From Methanohalophilus levihalophilus (GTDB lineage: Archaea; Halobacteriota; Methanosarcinia; Methanosarcinales; Methanosarcinaceae), in contig NZ_JAGGLK010000001.1 of assembly GCF_017874375.1 (NCBI RefSeq), positions 186,001 to 250,000 on the forward strand: a stretch of 64,000 nucleotides of DNA, given 5' to 3'. Below the pieces are notes generated by a model. It saw only the letters and a program-made list of their open reading frames with translations. It made no database searches and had not been told where the DNA came from. Below are positions 31,476 to 39,727 of the stretch, in pieces (positions within the stretch are counted from its first letter, which is position 1; each line of letters opens with the position of its first letter). The position numbers and the translations under genes are program-made.

Positions 31476-32765
31476 TTATCTGTCGAGCTTCGTACCACAT
31501 TGTCCGCAGAAACTGGCTTCTGCAGGTACTGTAGTGCCGCAACCGGGACATTTCTTAACAGTTGAAGAGCGCCTTTCACGGGCAGCTGCCATCATGTCAG
31601 CATCCAGCTCTTTGCGCCTGTACGAATCTTCACGTTCCCTATCTTCGACATCCATCATAAACCCTACGCGATCTTCTTCTGCCCTGCGTTTTGCTTCGTC
31701 CATTTTTGCCAGTGCTTCAAGCTGCTCAGGTGTCATGGAAGATAGCTCCCTTCCCTGTGCGACAATCTTGGCAACGTCTTCTCCACCACTGGATGTAATA
31801 TTATTCAGGTATTCCATATCACGGCCGTGCTGCCTGTCTTTTATGTCTTCTTCCAGCTCGAGTTCATCCCTTCTTGCTCCGGTCTTTGCTTCCTTCCAGT
31901 CTTTGTAAATCCCAATGCCAGAACGTGCTTCAGCAGCGTCACTTTCAATTTCAATTTGATCAAGACGCTTTTTATGAAGAGCTTCCTTTTCCTCCTCCGC
32001 TCTTTCATGTCCTCTCAATGCAGCTCCTGCAGCAACATCTTTTCGAACTTCAGCTACCTGCTCACGGCCTTCTCTTTCAAACCTGCCTTCCTTGCGGAGG
32101 GCTTCAATTTCTTCAAGTTCCTCTGAGGTCTGGAATTGGCTTCGGGTTCTTCTTACTTTCTCATATTCAGCAAAATCCCACTCTGCGGTATGCCTTTCAA
32201 TCTCAAGTCCCCAGTTTCGCAAAGTGTCTTTCAGCTGCATTTCGAGCTCGTTTTCGATTGCAACCTGAAGATCCCGATTCCCATAAATTTCCTCAATTTC
32301 TATCTTGTGAACCTCAGGCTCAAGAACCCGGGTTAAAACCTCGCTCTGGAGGTGGCTATAAACATCATCGATGGAAAGGTATCTTTCTCCATGTTTGTCC
32401 ATTGTGCTGTAGGAAAACAACATCTGGAAGAACCTTTCAACATCCGAAATCCTGAACTTCAGGATTCCTTTACATCCGATTTGCTGACTGTCTCTGGTCC
32501 ATAGTTCTGCTTGTTCCCAGTCCAGTTCTTTCTCGGAGGTATCAATAAGCGCAACATCTACGTCTTTGCGAATGTTGCCGGGTTTCAACAAGCCTCCTAC
32601 CCGAATCTTTCCACTGTCTATAACATCTTCAACATTCCCGTTCCTGATCATGACAGCATTTTCATTCGGGGACAGAACTACGGATTTACTGAAAAATCCA
32701 TTTACTCTGCCCTTTGGAACAACCCTGGCGATATCATCTAATTCCCTTTTCCATTTGAAGGCCAT
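31476..32765 (-). CDS. SPFH/band-7-like protein with coiled coil and zinc ribbon
   Basis: 429 residues from ATG 32765, chosen for its ACAGGTGTTGAT ribosome site; the open frame runs 54 codons further back into the divergent promoter. Residues about 30-200 resemble the SPFH (stomatin/flotillin) domain of the B. subtilis YdjI / 'virion core protein' type (VVLSPNENAVMIRNG, GILKFRISDVERFFQM, LNxWGLEIE-like strand). Residues 200-380 are a long charged coiled coil, and the C-terminus is a zinc ribbon CPGC...CGQC. YdjI is known to recruit the ESCRT-III relative PspA to membranes. Here the gene diverges from a Snf7-like/Vps4-like operon, so a similar recruiting role is inferred. Confidence 0.82.
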   Translation of the reverse strand: MAFKWKRELDDIARVVPKGRVNGFFSKSVVLSPNENAVMIRNGNVEDVIDSGKIRVGGLLKPGNIRKDVDVALIDTSEKELDWEQAELWTRDSQQIGCKGILKFRISDVERFFQMLFSYSTMDKHGERYLSIDDVYSHLQSEVLTRVLEPEVHKIEIEEIYGNRDLQVAIENELEMQLKDTLRNWGLEIERHTAEWDFAEYEKVRRTRSQFQTSEELEEIEALRKEGRFEREGREQVAEVRKDVAAGAALRGHERAEEEKEALHKKRLDQIEIESDAAEARSGIGIYKDWKEAKTGARRDELELEEDIKDRQHGRDMEYLNNITSSGGEDVAKIVAQGRELSSMTPEQLEALAKMDEAKRRAEEDRVGFMMDVEDREREDSYRRKELDADMMAAARERRSSTVKKCPGCGTTVPAEASFCGQCGTKLDR

Positions 32766-32827
32766 GTTATCAACACCTGTAAGTCTGCGAGTTGATCTTT
32801 GGTAACTCTTATATATATTGTTTTCCA

Positions 32828-32847
32828 TTGTATACATAGAGATACAA
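32828..32847. promoter_or_regulatory. Palindrome in the divergent SPFH / ESCRT-like promoter
   Basis: TTGTAT (32828-32833) and ATACAA (32842-32847) form a perfect inverted repeat in the 111-nt region between the divergent genes, next to a TATA-rich block (about 32808-32820, CTTATATATATTG). Position fits an operator controlling both directions. The adjacent ribbon-helix-helix peptide is an obvious candidate ligand. Confidence 0.4.
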
Positions 32848-32876
32848 CTCATGGCATCTCGCCGGAGGAAAAATAT

Positions 32877-33032
32877 ATGAAACGTTCGTATCCTGTTAGT
32901 GCAAGAGTTTCTGAAGATATGAAACAATATCTGGATAGTCTTGTCAATAAGGGGATAGCAATCAATACTTCTGAAGCATTGAAACTTTGTGTACGCTATG
33001 CCAAACAGAAGAAAATGGAGGAGGAACTGTAA
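32877..33032 (+). CDS. Small ribbon-helix-helix DNA-binding-like protein
   Basis: 51 residues from ATG 32877, which follows a perfect GGAGGAAAA ribosome site; upstream in-frame codons belong to the promoter. YPVSARVSEDMKQYLDSLV...GIAINTSEALKLCVRYAKQ follows the MetJ/Arc ribbon-helix-helix plan: a basic beta strand, helix A, then a turn and helix B with a conserved serine cap. Such proteins bind palindromes as dimers and commonly autoregulate. The stop overlaps the next gene by one base (TAATG). Confidence 0.78.
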   Translation: MKRSYPVSARVSEDMKQYLDSLVNKGIAINTSEALKLCVRYAKQKKMEEEL

Positions 33033-33607
33033 TGGGGCTCACAAATCCTTTCAAGAAAGTCTCACCTGAGGAACTTAAAACCAAGCTCGCTATATCTGAA
33101 CAGAGATTAACTTCCAGGGAAAAAGAACTGATGAAGAAACGCCAGGGTGCACGTGATTCTGCCAAGGATGCTCTTGCAAATGGCAATGATCGTGAGTTCC
33201 GTGTGGCTTCCCGCCGTTATTCCATGGTAGACGGTCAGGTTAACACAATCGGTAGCATGGTAGAGATGGCACAGTCCATGAGTGACGTTATTGAGATGCA
33301 GACCGGTCTTAAGGAAGTTGTTGAGATTGGTGAGAATCTTGGACAATGGCAAAAGCAGCTTGGTTTTGATACTGCCAAGATGGAATCCGCAATTACAACT
33401 ATCCGGACATCTATGGAAAAAGTGAACACAGCTACCAGCATGATGACTTCTTCAATGGATGCAGCGATGGGAGGAGACACCGAGCTTTCCGAGATGCAGG
33501 ATTCCCTTCGTTCAGAATTACTGGCAGAACTGTCCACGGATACCGGTTCTAAGGATTCCCTGACAAAACGTATTGAATCCGAGATGACAGACGAGGACAC
33601 TGTCTGA
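33032..33607 (+). CDS. Snf7/ESCRT-III-like helical protein
   Basis: 191 residues from ATG 33032 with GGAGGAGG upstream. It is nearly all helical: a basic amphipathic start (NPFKKVSPEELKTKL), a long hairpin (about 15-75) with LANGNDREFRVASRRY at the turn, then methionine-rich helices (SMVEMAQSMSDVIEM, VVEIGENLGQW, MEKVNTATSMMTSSMDAAMG) and an acidic tail. This order is how ESCRT-III subunits (Snf7/Vps2/CdvB) are built, including a flexible tail. Around 177-185 LTKRIESEM resembles the LxxRLxxL core of a MIT-interacting motif. A MIT-AAA gene lies 28 nt downstream. I infer a membrane-remodelling polymer; a PspA-like role is the main alternative. Confidence 0.68.
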   Translation: MGLTNPFKKVSPEELKTKLAISEQRLTSREKELMKKRQGARDSAKDALANGNDREFRVASRRYSMVDGQVNTIGSMVEMAQSMSDVIEMQTGLKEVVEIGENLGQWQKQLGFDTAKMESAITTIRTSMEKVNTATSMMTSSMDAAMGGDTELSEMQDSLRSELLAELSTDTGSKDSLTKRIESEMTDEDTV

Positions 33608-33635
33608 TTCCTGACCTCTTTGTTTTGAGGAAGGT

Positions 33636-34796
33636 GTGCAGGTGGGAGAGTCTGCCGTCCAGATGGCTGCAAAAGCCAGAGGTTATGCAAAAGCTGCCCG
33701 TGAGGTAGAAAAGTCGGGTAATTCGGATCGTGCCCGTGAGCTCTATCTTGAGGCAGCCAAGCTTTACAATTCCGCATCGCAAAAATCTTCAGACGTTGCG
33801 GAAAGAAATACCCAGCGAGATCTTGCAGAGCACTTGCTTGCAAAAGCACAATCTTTTAAACGCTCTGCTCAACCGGCAACTGGTGGCACTTCTGAGGACA
33901 GCGATGAAGGAACAGTTGCAAAAAGTGACTTGTTTCTCAAACAGAAGCCTTCAATTGGTTTTACTGATATAGGCGGCCTTGAGAACGTGAAGGAATCCAT
34001 TCGCAAGGCAATCATTTATCCCTTTACTCATCCTGAGCTCTACAAGATGTATGGTCAGAGGGCAGGTGAAGGTATCCTTTTGTATGGTCCACCGGGTTGT
34101 GGTAAGACCATGATGGCCAAAGCGGCGGCAAAAGAATGTGGTGCCGACTTCCTGAGTGTGAAAACCAGTAGTATTGTCAGCAAATGGGTGGGTTCTTCTG
34201 AGAAAAACATCAGACAGGTTTTTGATGCTGCAAGGGATTGCGATAAAGCAATCGTATTTCTGGATGAAATCGATGCAATTGCTCCCCGCAGGAGCGAAAG
34301 CGAAGATTATGCAAAACGTATGGTGAACGAGATGTTAGTCCAGCTTGATGGTGTGGACACCTCTGAAGATAGTTTCCTTGTATTGGCGGCAACAAATGAA
34401 CCATGGGGAATCGATCCGGCACTTCGACGTCCGGGACGTTTCAGCAAACTTGTGTTCATCCCTGAGCCGGATCTTGATGCAAGATATGCCATTTTCAAAT
34501 TGAACCTGAAGAATCGGCCGGTTGAAGATGATGTAGATGTTATGGAATTGGCAAAGCTAACCGAATCGTTCTCCGGAGCTGATATTGCTGCTATCTGTGG
34601 AGAAGCTGCTGACATTCCGCTCGGAGAAGCTCTTCAGGGTGGAGATACGCGTAAAATTCACATGTCTGATTTCAGGAAAGTGCTTGAAGGGCGGACTCCT
34701 TCTATCCTGAGCTGGTATGCAGAAGCCCGGGCGCAGATCAAGAAGCACGGTGAAGAAACAACATTTCCTGAATTATTCAGGCAAGCTCAGGGGTGA
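33636..34796 (+). CDS. MIT-domain AAA+ ATPase, Vps4/CdvC-like
   Basis: 386 residues from GTG 33636 (GTG 33642 also possible), after TTGAGGAAGG. Residues about 7-77 form a three-helix MIT-like domain (AAKARGYAKAAREVEKSGNSDRARELYLEAAKLY pattern). A single AAA module follows: FTDIGGLENVKESIRKAI entry, Walker A GPPGCGKT (151-158), pore-loop SSIVSKWVGSSEKN, Walker B AIVFLDEIDA (about 205-214), sensor AATN, and arginine fingers in RRPGRF (264-269). The C-terminal helix SWYAEARAQIKKHG matches the Vps4-type closing region. Vps4 disassembles ESCRT-III polymers recognised through MIT; the adjacent Snf7-like gene is the natural substrate. Confidence 0.85.
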   Translation: MQVGESAVQMAAKARGYAKAAREVEKSGNSDRARELYLEAAKLYNSASQKSSDVAERNTQRDLAEHLLAKAQSFKRSAQPATGGTSEDSDEGTVAKSDLFLKQKPSIGFTDIGGLENVKESIRKAIIYPFTHPELYKMYGQRAGEGILLYGPPGCGKTMMAKAAAKECGADFLSVKTSSIVSKWVGSSEKNIRQVFDAARDCDKAIVFLDEIDAIAPRRSESEDYAKRMVNEMLVQLDGVDTSEDSFLVLAATNEPWGIDPALRRPGRFSKLVFIPEPDLDARYAIFKLNLKNRPVEDDVDVMELAKLTESFSGADIAAICGEAADIPLGEALQGGDTRKIHMSDFRKVLEGRTPSILSWYAEARAQIKKHGEETTFPELFRQAQG

Positions 34797-34801
34797 TTAT
34801 T

Positions 34802-36031
34802 ATGGATGATTTAGAATTACCTGAAAAATCTCCAGATAGGACTCAGACTGAAAACAACCAGAGGATAAAAGAAGTTCTGGGAGAAAACCGTCAGGCCTTT
34901 GAAATGCTGATTGAAAAATCTCATCGTGATGGAAATGTACAGGCTACTGCTGATATCCGGGCTTTAAGAAACAGGATTGTGGATTTGCTAAAACGCATAG
35001 ATGGGAAAACTACTGCTTTTTCAGGTAAAACTGCTTCCAGTCTGGATGAGTTTTATGATGCTGAACAACAACTGATTGCTAAATCCGATTCTTTTTCAGA
35101 AATGATCTCCCAAATGCTTGATGGTGAGATGAACATTGAGGCCTTTAAACTAACCATGTCTCTGGAGAGTATTGAAAGGGCAATCAAAGCCCGCATACCT
35201 GTTGATCCGGTTCTTATGGGCAAATACTCAGCTAACAGGCAAAGGATTGCAGCGGAGAAAGCTGCATCATCAGAGCCTGAAGTTATTGAAGAGTCACTGG
35301 CAATCAAAGACGAACCTGAACAACCAGAAGAATATTCAGTTCAGCAACCTGTACGAGAAACAGTTGAAGAGAAACTTGACACTGAAACTTTATCTGTCCT
35401 TTACAATTATCTCAACATCCTTGAGCGGAAATATGGTGATTTTGTGCCGGAAGTGTCTCCTTCAGGTGACTATCTTTCTTCTCCAAAGTGGAAATATAGC
35501 ACCGATCAAAGAAGTGCTCATGCAGAACTCAAAGGAGGTATTTTTGGTAGTCTTTTGGTACTGGATGCCCGGTGGAATCCAGAAACTGATCTTCGGAAGC
35601 TGGTTGAAAAGGTACAGGGGATTGCAAGGGCTGCAGGAAACAATGAATATCGAGGCATATGTTTTATCGCGAATTCATGGGATGACGATATTTCAGAATG
35701 GGCAGAAAGCTATACTCATCCAAGATTATCGCTGTTCCTCTATTCCTTAGGTTCTGATGGAGTAATTTACAATTCTGAAAACACTTATTCAAGGTATCTC
35801 CAGTTCTGGTATTCTCCACTGGCTTCTGGGAAGGTACGGCTCAAAGATTTGGTTCTGGATCTGTTGCAGGAAAGAGTTAATATTGATGCTTCTGATCTTG
35901 CATCTGAAACAGGGCTTAACAAAAAAGGAGCTCAAAAGCTGCTGGATAAACTTGAAAAGAAAGAAATGCTGGTGGACATAGGATTCGGTTCGTCCAAATA
36001 TGCCCTGTCCAACACTTTTAAAGACAATTAA
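34802..36031 (+). CDS. Unknown protein of the ESCRT-like operon (helical, alpha/beta, winged helix)
   Basis: 409 residues from ATG 34802, chosen because GGGGTGAT lies just upstream; it starts 5 nt after the ATPase stop. Three parts are visible. Residues 1-150 are helical and may be coiled (LRNRIVDLLKRIDGKT, SFSEMISQML). An acidic linker follows (about 155-195). Residues 196-340 form an alpha/beta domain (AELKGGIFGSLLVLDARWNP, YRGICFIANSWDDDISEWAE, PRLSLFLYSLG) with a layout reminiscent of restriction-endonuclease-like folds but no convincing catalytic triad. Residues 345-405 are a winged helix (VRLKDLVLDLL, ASDLASETGLNKKGAQKLLDKLEKKEML). I recognise no family. ESCRT-II subunits and CdvA-type adaptors also use winged helices, hence a possible adaptor. 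Confidence 0.75.
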   Translation: MDDLELPEKSPDRTQTENNQRIKEVLGENRQAFEMLIEKSHRDGNVQATADIRALRNRIVDLLKRIDGKTTAFSGKTASSLDEFYDAEQQLIAKSDSFSEMISQMLDGEMNIEAFKLTMSLESIERAIKARIPVDPVLMGKYSANRQRIAAEKAASSEPEVIEESLAIKDEPEQPEEYSVQQPVRETVEEKLDTETLSVLYNYLNILERKYGDFVPEVSPSGDYLSSPKWKYSTDQRSAHAELKGGIFGSLLVLDARWNPETDLRKLVEKVQGIARAAGNNEYRGICFIANSWDDDISEWAESYTHPRLSLFLYSLGSDGVIYNSENTYSRYLQFWYSPLASGKVRLKDLVLDLLQERVNIDASDLASETGLNKKGAQKLLDKLEKKEMLVDIGFGSSKYALSNTFKDN

Positions 36032-36050
36032 ATAAGATGTGCTGAGGAGT

Positions 36051-36464
36051 TTACTCTTCAGCAGCTTCTTCTACTTCTTCCTCGGAGCCTCCTCCAAGAA
36101 TATCCTCAATGGACTTGCCACCATATTCGACAACTTTTGAGTTTATCTGGACGATGTCCGGTGCAATTTCCCTTCCTCTAAGGAATTTGCGGCGACGTGC
36201 TCCATTTGCTTTAGGTGAGTAGCCAACTCCACCGGCAACGAGGACTTTCTGTCTTTTAGGGCCCGGAAGGTCTTTTCTCATGACGAAGCCACTGTTGTCG
36301 CTTCCGCCGGTGATTTCCAGAGTGTATCCGGGAAGGCCTACAACTTCACCATCTACAGTTTCTCCAATAGCTTTTCCAATAAATTTGTTGGCTTCAGCAC
36401 CAGTTACATCAAACTGGTATGCTTTTGATTTTGGGTCAGAGACCACAACTTTGAAATCTGCCAT
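36051..36464 (-). CDS. rps6e: 30S ribosomal protein S6e
   Basis: 137 residues. [32 protein letters not shown] and [21 protein letters not shown], then [18 protein letters not shown], are the conserved blocks of archaeal S6e. An acidic C-tail ([14 protein letters not shown]) is present. Last gene of the L7Ae-S28e-L24e-ndk-aIF5B-S6e operon, 37 nt after the aIF5B stop, with GGAGG before its start. Confidence 0.96.
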   Translation of the reverse strand: MADFKVVVSDPKSKAYQFDVTGAEANKFIGKAIGETVDGEVVGLPGYTLEITGGSDNSGFVMRKDLPGPKRQKVLVAGGVGYSPKANGARRRKFLRGREIAPDIVQINSKVVEYGGKSIEDILGGGSEEEVEEAAEE

Positions 36465-36501
36465 AAATTTTCCTCCAATTTGTTAATCTGATCAATTTGA
36501 T

Positions 36502-38277
36502 TTATTTAGCCCAGAAAGGATTCTCTCTGCGCTTTATCTCCAAAAATACATCAAGAGTATCGATTTCATCCGGTTTCAGGGTGTCTATTAACTCATGCTC
36601 AAGGATTTTTGCATGTTTTTCAGGTATGTTTGAAAATAACACGTCATTTTCCTTGATTTGCCGGCCGACTGTAGGGCCTTCAAGAGCCATTGCAACTTCC
36701 ATTCCGGTATGTGCTTCCTTGATGTTTTCTCCTTCGGATTGTAATCCTTTTACGACACCTACAACGATTCCCTGATCGTTGGTTACCTGGACGTTTGTTT
36801 TAATTGAACCGCCTGTTATCCTGACGCCCACAACAGCAGGTTTGCTCTGCCGGAATGTGCAGCCGGGAAGTAGAGTGAATTTACCGGGTTTCACAATCAT
36901 CTGAGAGATGTTTTCTTCGGATTTGGCTTTTTGCTCTTTCACCCAATCCTTATATTCATCAATCAGCCGGTAGATAACATTATTCATAAAAAGCTTTATG
37001 TTTGCGTCCTGTGCCTTTTCCTTTGCATCAGGAAGCAATTTGACATTGAATCCTATCATCACTGAATAGAAAGGATCTTCAATTGCTGACACTTCAACGA
37101 TGTCACGTTGTGCAATATCACCAACTTCTGCCTTGCGTATTGGAATTTCTTCCTTTTGCAGCTCATTGACAAGAGCCTCCAGAGATCCAATTGTATCAGC
37201 TTTAATAGTAACGCCCATGGAATCAGTATTGATTTGGACGTCTTCTAGTTCCCCTTTAATATCTTCAACAACACTGTCGAGGGTTTCGGGGGTTGCTACT
37301 TTCACAGTCGCACCTGAAAGGGCATCGTCCAGTCCTGGCGCTGACAATTTGACTCCAATAGCAGCAGTTACACTGTCGACCTTTTCAAAACGGTCTTCAG
37401 TAATAATTTCCTCCAGTGCCCTTGGCTTCAATATTGCCCTGACCTTAGTCTGGATGGGCTCACCGAGGCTTCCGACTACAATAGTGTCTCCTTTGTGGAT
37501 TGTTCCATCATAGAGGATTATATCGATAGTTGTACCCAGTCCCTTTTCATCCTTTACTTCAAGTATAGTTCCTTCTCCGGGTCCGTCCGCAGTATAATGC
37601 AGATTGGATTCAAGGAATTTCTGGGCAAGTCCGAGGAGTACCATAAGTAAATCAGGAATTCCTTCTCCCGTAAGAGCACTTATTGGAATTACGCCTATTG
37701 TCTTCTGGAAATCAGCTACACGGTCGTACCTTTCCGAGTTAAAACCGTGATTATAGAGTTCCCCGACAATTTCATAAAACTTAGTATCAAGTGCGGACCT
37801 GACGTGTTCGGCCTGGGAATTATATGTCTGAATAAAACTGGACCCGGGTTTTGGATTCCATCCATGGATCCTGTCAATCTTGTTTGCGACAACAACAAAA
37901 GGCGTCTTAAAACGTTTAAGGATTTCAAGGCTTTCAATAGTCTGTGGCATAAATCCTTCGTTTATGTCTACAATAACTACTGCTAAATCAGCTAATGCAC
38001 CTCCTCTGCTGCGCAGGGAAGTAAATGCATGATGGCCGGGTGTATCAATAAAAAGCAGCCCGGGTACAATGAATTTATCTTTCATTGCATCATTGCCACA
38101 TTTCTCTGCAATAGCATCTATGGGAACCTCAGTTGCGCCTATATGCTGGGTAATAGCTCCGGCTTCCCCCGCTACGACTGCTGAACCGCGAATAAGGTCC
38201 AACAGGCTGGTTTTGCCGTGATCTACATGTCCCATCACGCAAACGATGGGAGTCCTGAGGTTCTCATTGACAGACAT
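36502..38277 (-). CDS. infB: Translation initiation factor aIF5B (IF-2)
   Basis: 591 residues, the short archaeal form without the eukaryotic N-terminal extension. G1 GHVDHGKTSLLD, switch II FIDTPGHHAF and G4 NKIDRIHGW mark the GTPase domain; domains II-IV follow with TILEVKDEKGLGTTIDIILYDG and the C-terminal initiator-tRNA-binding domain. It promotes subunit joining with initiator tRNA, which is encoded at 13.2 kb. Operon with ndk upstream and S6e downstream. Confidence 0.97.
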   Translation of the reverse strand: MSVNENLRTPIVCVMGHVDHGKTSLLDLIRGSAVVAGEAGAITQHIGATEVPIDAIAEKCGNDAMKDKFIVPGLLFIDTPGHHAFTSLRSRGGALADLAVVIVDINEGFMPQTIESLEILKRFKTPFVVVANKIDRIHGWNPKPGSSFIQTYNSQAEHVRSALDTKFYEIVGELYNHGFNSERYDRVADFQKTIGVIPISALTGEGIPDLLMVLLGLAQKFLESNLHYTADGPGEGTILEVKDEKGLGTTIDIILYDGTIHKGDTIVVGSLGEPIQTKVRAILKPRALEEIITEDRFEKVDSVTAAIGVKLSAPGLDDALSGATVKVATPETLDSVVEDIKGELEDVQINTDSMGVTIKADTIGSLEALVNELQKEEIPIRKAEVGDIAQRDIVEVSAIEDPFYSVMIGFNVKLLPDAKEKAQDANIKLFMNNVIYRLIDEYKDWVKEQKAKSEENISQMIVKPGKFTLLPGCTFRQSKPAVVGVRITGGSIKTNVQVTNDQGIVVGVVKGLQSEGENIKEAHTGMEVAMALEGPTVGRQIKENDVLFSNIPEKHAKILEHELIDTLKPDEIDTLDVFLEIKRRENPFWAK

Positions 38278-38308
38278 TGAAAGCTCCCGATTGGATTTTC
38301 AGGCTGTC

Positions 38309-38758
38309 TTATTCGTAGAGACAGGTTTCATCAATTTTTGTGTATCCTGCAATCTCATCTTCAGAGAAGTGGATAGCAATCTCACGCTCCGCGGATTCCA
38401 CAGAATCAGATGCATGAACTATGTTGCGACCTGTTTCGATTGCAAAATCTCCACGAATAGTTCCGGGAGCTGCTTCCACAGGGTTTGTAGCACCATTGAT
38501 TGCACGCATAATCTTGACTGCATCCCCGCCTTCAATTACCATTGAAACTGAAGGTCCGGAGGTGATGTAGGATATCAGGGAAGGGAAGAAAGGTCTTTCT
38601 TTGTGTTCACTGTAGTGCTCTGTAGCGGTTTCCTCGCTAATGACATTCATCCTCAGAGCACTGATTTTCAGTCCCTTGTTTTCTATCCTGTTGATGACAT
38701 TCCCGATGAGTCCTCTCTGGACTGCATCAGGTTTGATCATTACATAAGTTCTTTCCAT
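38309..38758 (-). CDS. ndk: Nucleoside diphosphate kinase
   Basis: 149 residues. [16 protein letters not shown], the [14 protein letters not shown] nucleotide loop and [20 protein letters not shown] with the phosphohistidine (NIVHASDS) are all intact. It balances NTP and dNTP pools using ATP. Located inside the translation operon between L24e and aIF5B, where it could supply GTP for translation. Confidence 0.97.
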   Translation of the reverse strand: MERTYVMIKPDAVQRGLIGNVINRIENKGLKISALRMNVISEETATEHYSEHKERPFFPSLISYITSGPSVSMVIEGGDAVKIMRAINGATNPVEAAPGTIRGDFAIETGRNIVHASDSVESAEREIAIHFSEDEIAGYTKIDETCLYE

Positions 38759-38772
38759 GAAGACTCACCTGC

Positions 38773-38961
38773 TTATTCTTTTTTCAGGTAAATCCTACCC
38801 TGTTCGGTCCAGACAGTACGTCTTGGTAGCCTTCCGAGTTTGTGGTTACTTCTGCATTTGGATGAGCAGAAATAGTATGTTGAACCGTCCCTTTTTGCAT
38901 AAAGGATACCTGTTCCAGGTTCAAGAAGGCTGCCGCAGAAAGAGCATTTTCTTGCTTCCAT
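38773..38961 (-). CDS. rpl24e: 50S ribosomal protein L24e
   Basis: 62 residues. The zinc finger CSFCG...CSSKC (residues 6-36) with the spacing of L24e, then the basic [17 protein letters not shown] segment. It follows S28e after 6 nt. Confidence 0.96.
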   Translation of the reverse strand: MEARKCSFCGSLLEPGTGILYAKRDGSTYYFCSSKCRSNHKLGRLPRRTVWTEQGRIYLKKE

Positions 38962-38967
38962 TGCTCA

Positions 38968-39183
38968 TCACCGTGTTGTAAGTTTCTTTGCTTCCCTTGA
39001 GGTTTCCATCAACATGAGCACGTCGCCCACGCGAACAGGTCCTACACAGTTACGTGTAATAATCCTGCCCTTGTCACGGCCTTCTAAAACCCTGCACTGT
39101 ATCTGGCTGGCTTCGCCATGCATACCAGTGTTGCCGATGACGTCGATGACCTCGGCAGCAAATCCTGTGTCGTCTTCTGCCAT
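38968..39183 (-). CDS. rps28e: 30S ribosomal protein S28e
   Basis: 71 residues. [37 protein letters not shown] and the C-terminal [17 protein letters not shown] are diagnostic of the OB-fold protein S28e. It is followed closely by L24e and preceded by L7Ae at 27 nt. Confidence 0.96.
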   Translation of the reverse strand: MAEDDTGFAAEVIDVIGNTGMHGEASQIQCRVLEGRDKGRIITRNCVGPVRVGDVLMLMETSREAKKLTTR

Positions 39184-39210
39184 GGTATCTTACCTCTGAA
39201 TCGTGAATGA

Positions 39211-39564
39211 TTATTTAAGGGCGTTAACCTTTTCGACAAGATCATCAATGATCTCGGAACCTTTACCGGCATCTGTGATAGATACAGCTGCACATGCTAC
39301 GCCAATACCGCATGCTGCACCGAGTTCTTTCTGTTCCTTCACAAAGATGTAAGGTGCGTTCTTTTCTTCACAGAGTGCAGGGATGTGTGCTACAATTTCT
39401 GCAGGCTCTACATCATCTGCAATAACGGTAAGTTTTGCAATACCTCTTTCAATAGCTTTTGTAGCTTCGTTTGTACCCTTCTTTACTTTTCCGGTATCGC
39501 GGGCTGCTTCAACTGCTTCGAGAGCTTTGTCAGCCAATTCTTCTGGAACATCGAATTTTGCCAT
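39211..39564 (-). CDS. rpl7ae: 50S ribosomal protein L7Ae
   Basis: 117 residues from ATG 39564, which follows a strong GAAGGAGATAG site. The reading frame remains open 28 codons further back, but that stretch is the structured leader. [30 protein letters not shown] is the kink-turn RNA-binding core of L7Ae. The protein acts in the large subunit, in box C/D and H/ACA RNPs and RNase P. It is first in the six-gene operon; L7Ae has been reported to control its own mRNA through a leader kink-turn in other archaea. Confidence 0.96.
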   Translation of the reverse strand: MAKFDVPEELADKALEAVEAARDTGKVKKGTNEATKAIERGIAKLTVIADDVEPAEIVAHIPALCEEKNAPYIFVKEQKELGAACGIGVACAAVSITDAGKGSEIIDDLVEKVNALK

Positions 39565-39580
39565 ATTTCTATCTCCTTCG

Positions 39581-39606
39581 AAACCACCGGCACTGGCTGG
39601 TGGTTT
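39581..39606 (-). promoter_or_regulatory. Hairpin in the L7Ae mRNA leader (candidate kink-turn-like element)
   Basis: AAACCACC and GGTGGTTT are perfect complements around a 10-nt loop, ending about 5 nt before the Shine-Dalgarno of L7Ae. On the RNA the stem is flanked by UGAC on the 5' side and CGA on the 3' side. That places tandem G-A next to the stem, with a C-C mismatch, as in a kink-turn. A clean canonical stem on the far side is not obvious, so the kink-turn reading is tentative; the hairpin itself is clear. Confidence 0.5.
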
Positions 39607-39727
39607 GTCATTATTCATTGTATAGATGCAAAGCATGAATAATATCAATGCCTCGGATCTGGTTAGTTACGGAATAATGGTTTGAATTGCCACTTGCATA
39701 TTGTGCTTTGTGACAATACCCATAGAG

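Noticed and set aside
32766-32927. 54-codon N-terminal extension of the SPFH protein
   Set aside because: It spans the divergent promoter and the start of the opposite gene; ATG 32765 has its own ribosome site.
27064-36031. The unusual cluster as an antiviral defence island
   Set aside because: No nuclease, reverse transcriptase, STAND or TIR motif is convincing; SPFH, MIT-AAA and Snf7-like genes point to membrane work.
39564-39640. Canonical kink-turn in the L7Ae leader
   Set aside because: Tandem G-A flank the stem, but no clean three-nucleotide bulge with a good canonical helix could be drawn; kept only as a hypothesis.
39565-39648. 28-codon N-terminal extension of L7Ae
   Set aside because: It coincides with the leader hairpin and a perfect Shine-Dalgarno precedes the internal ATG.
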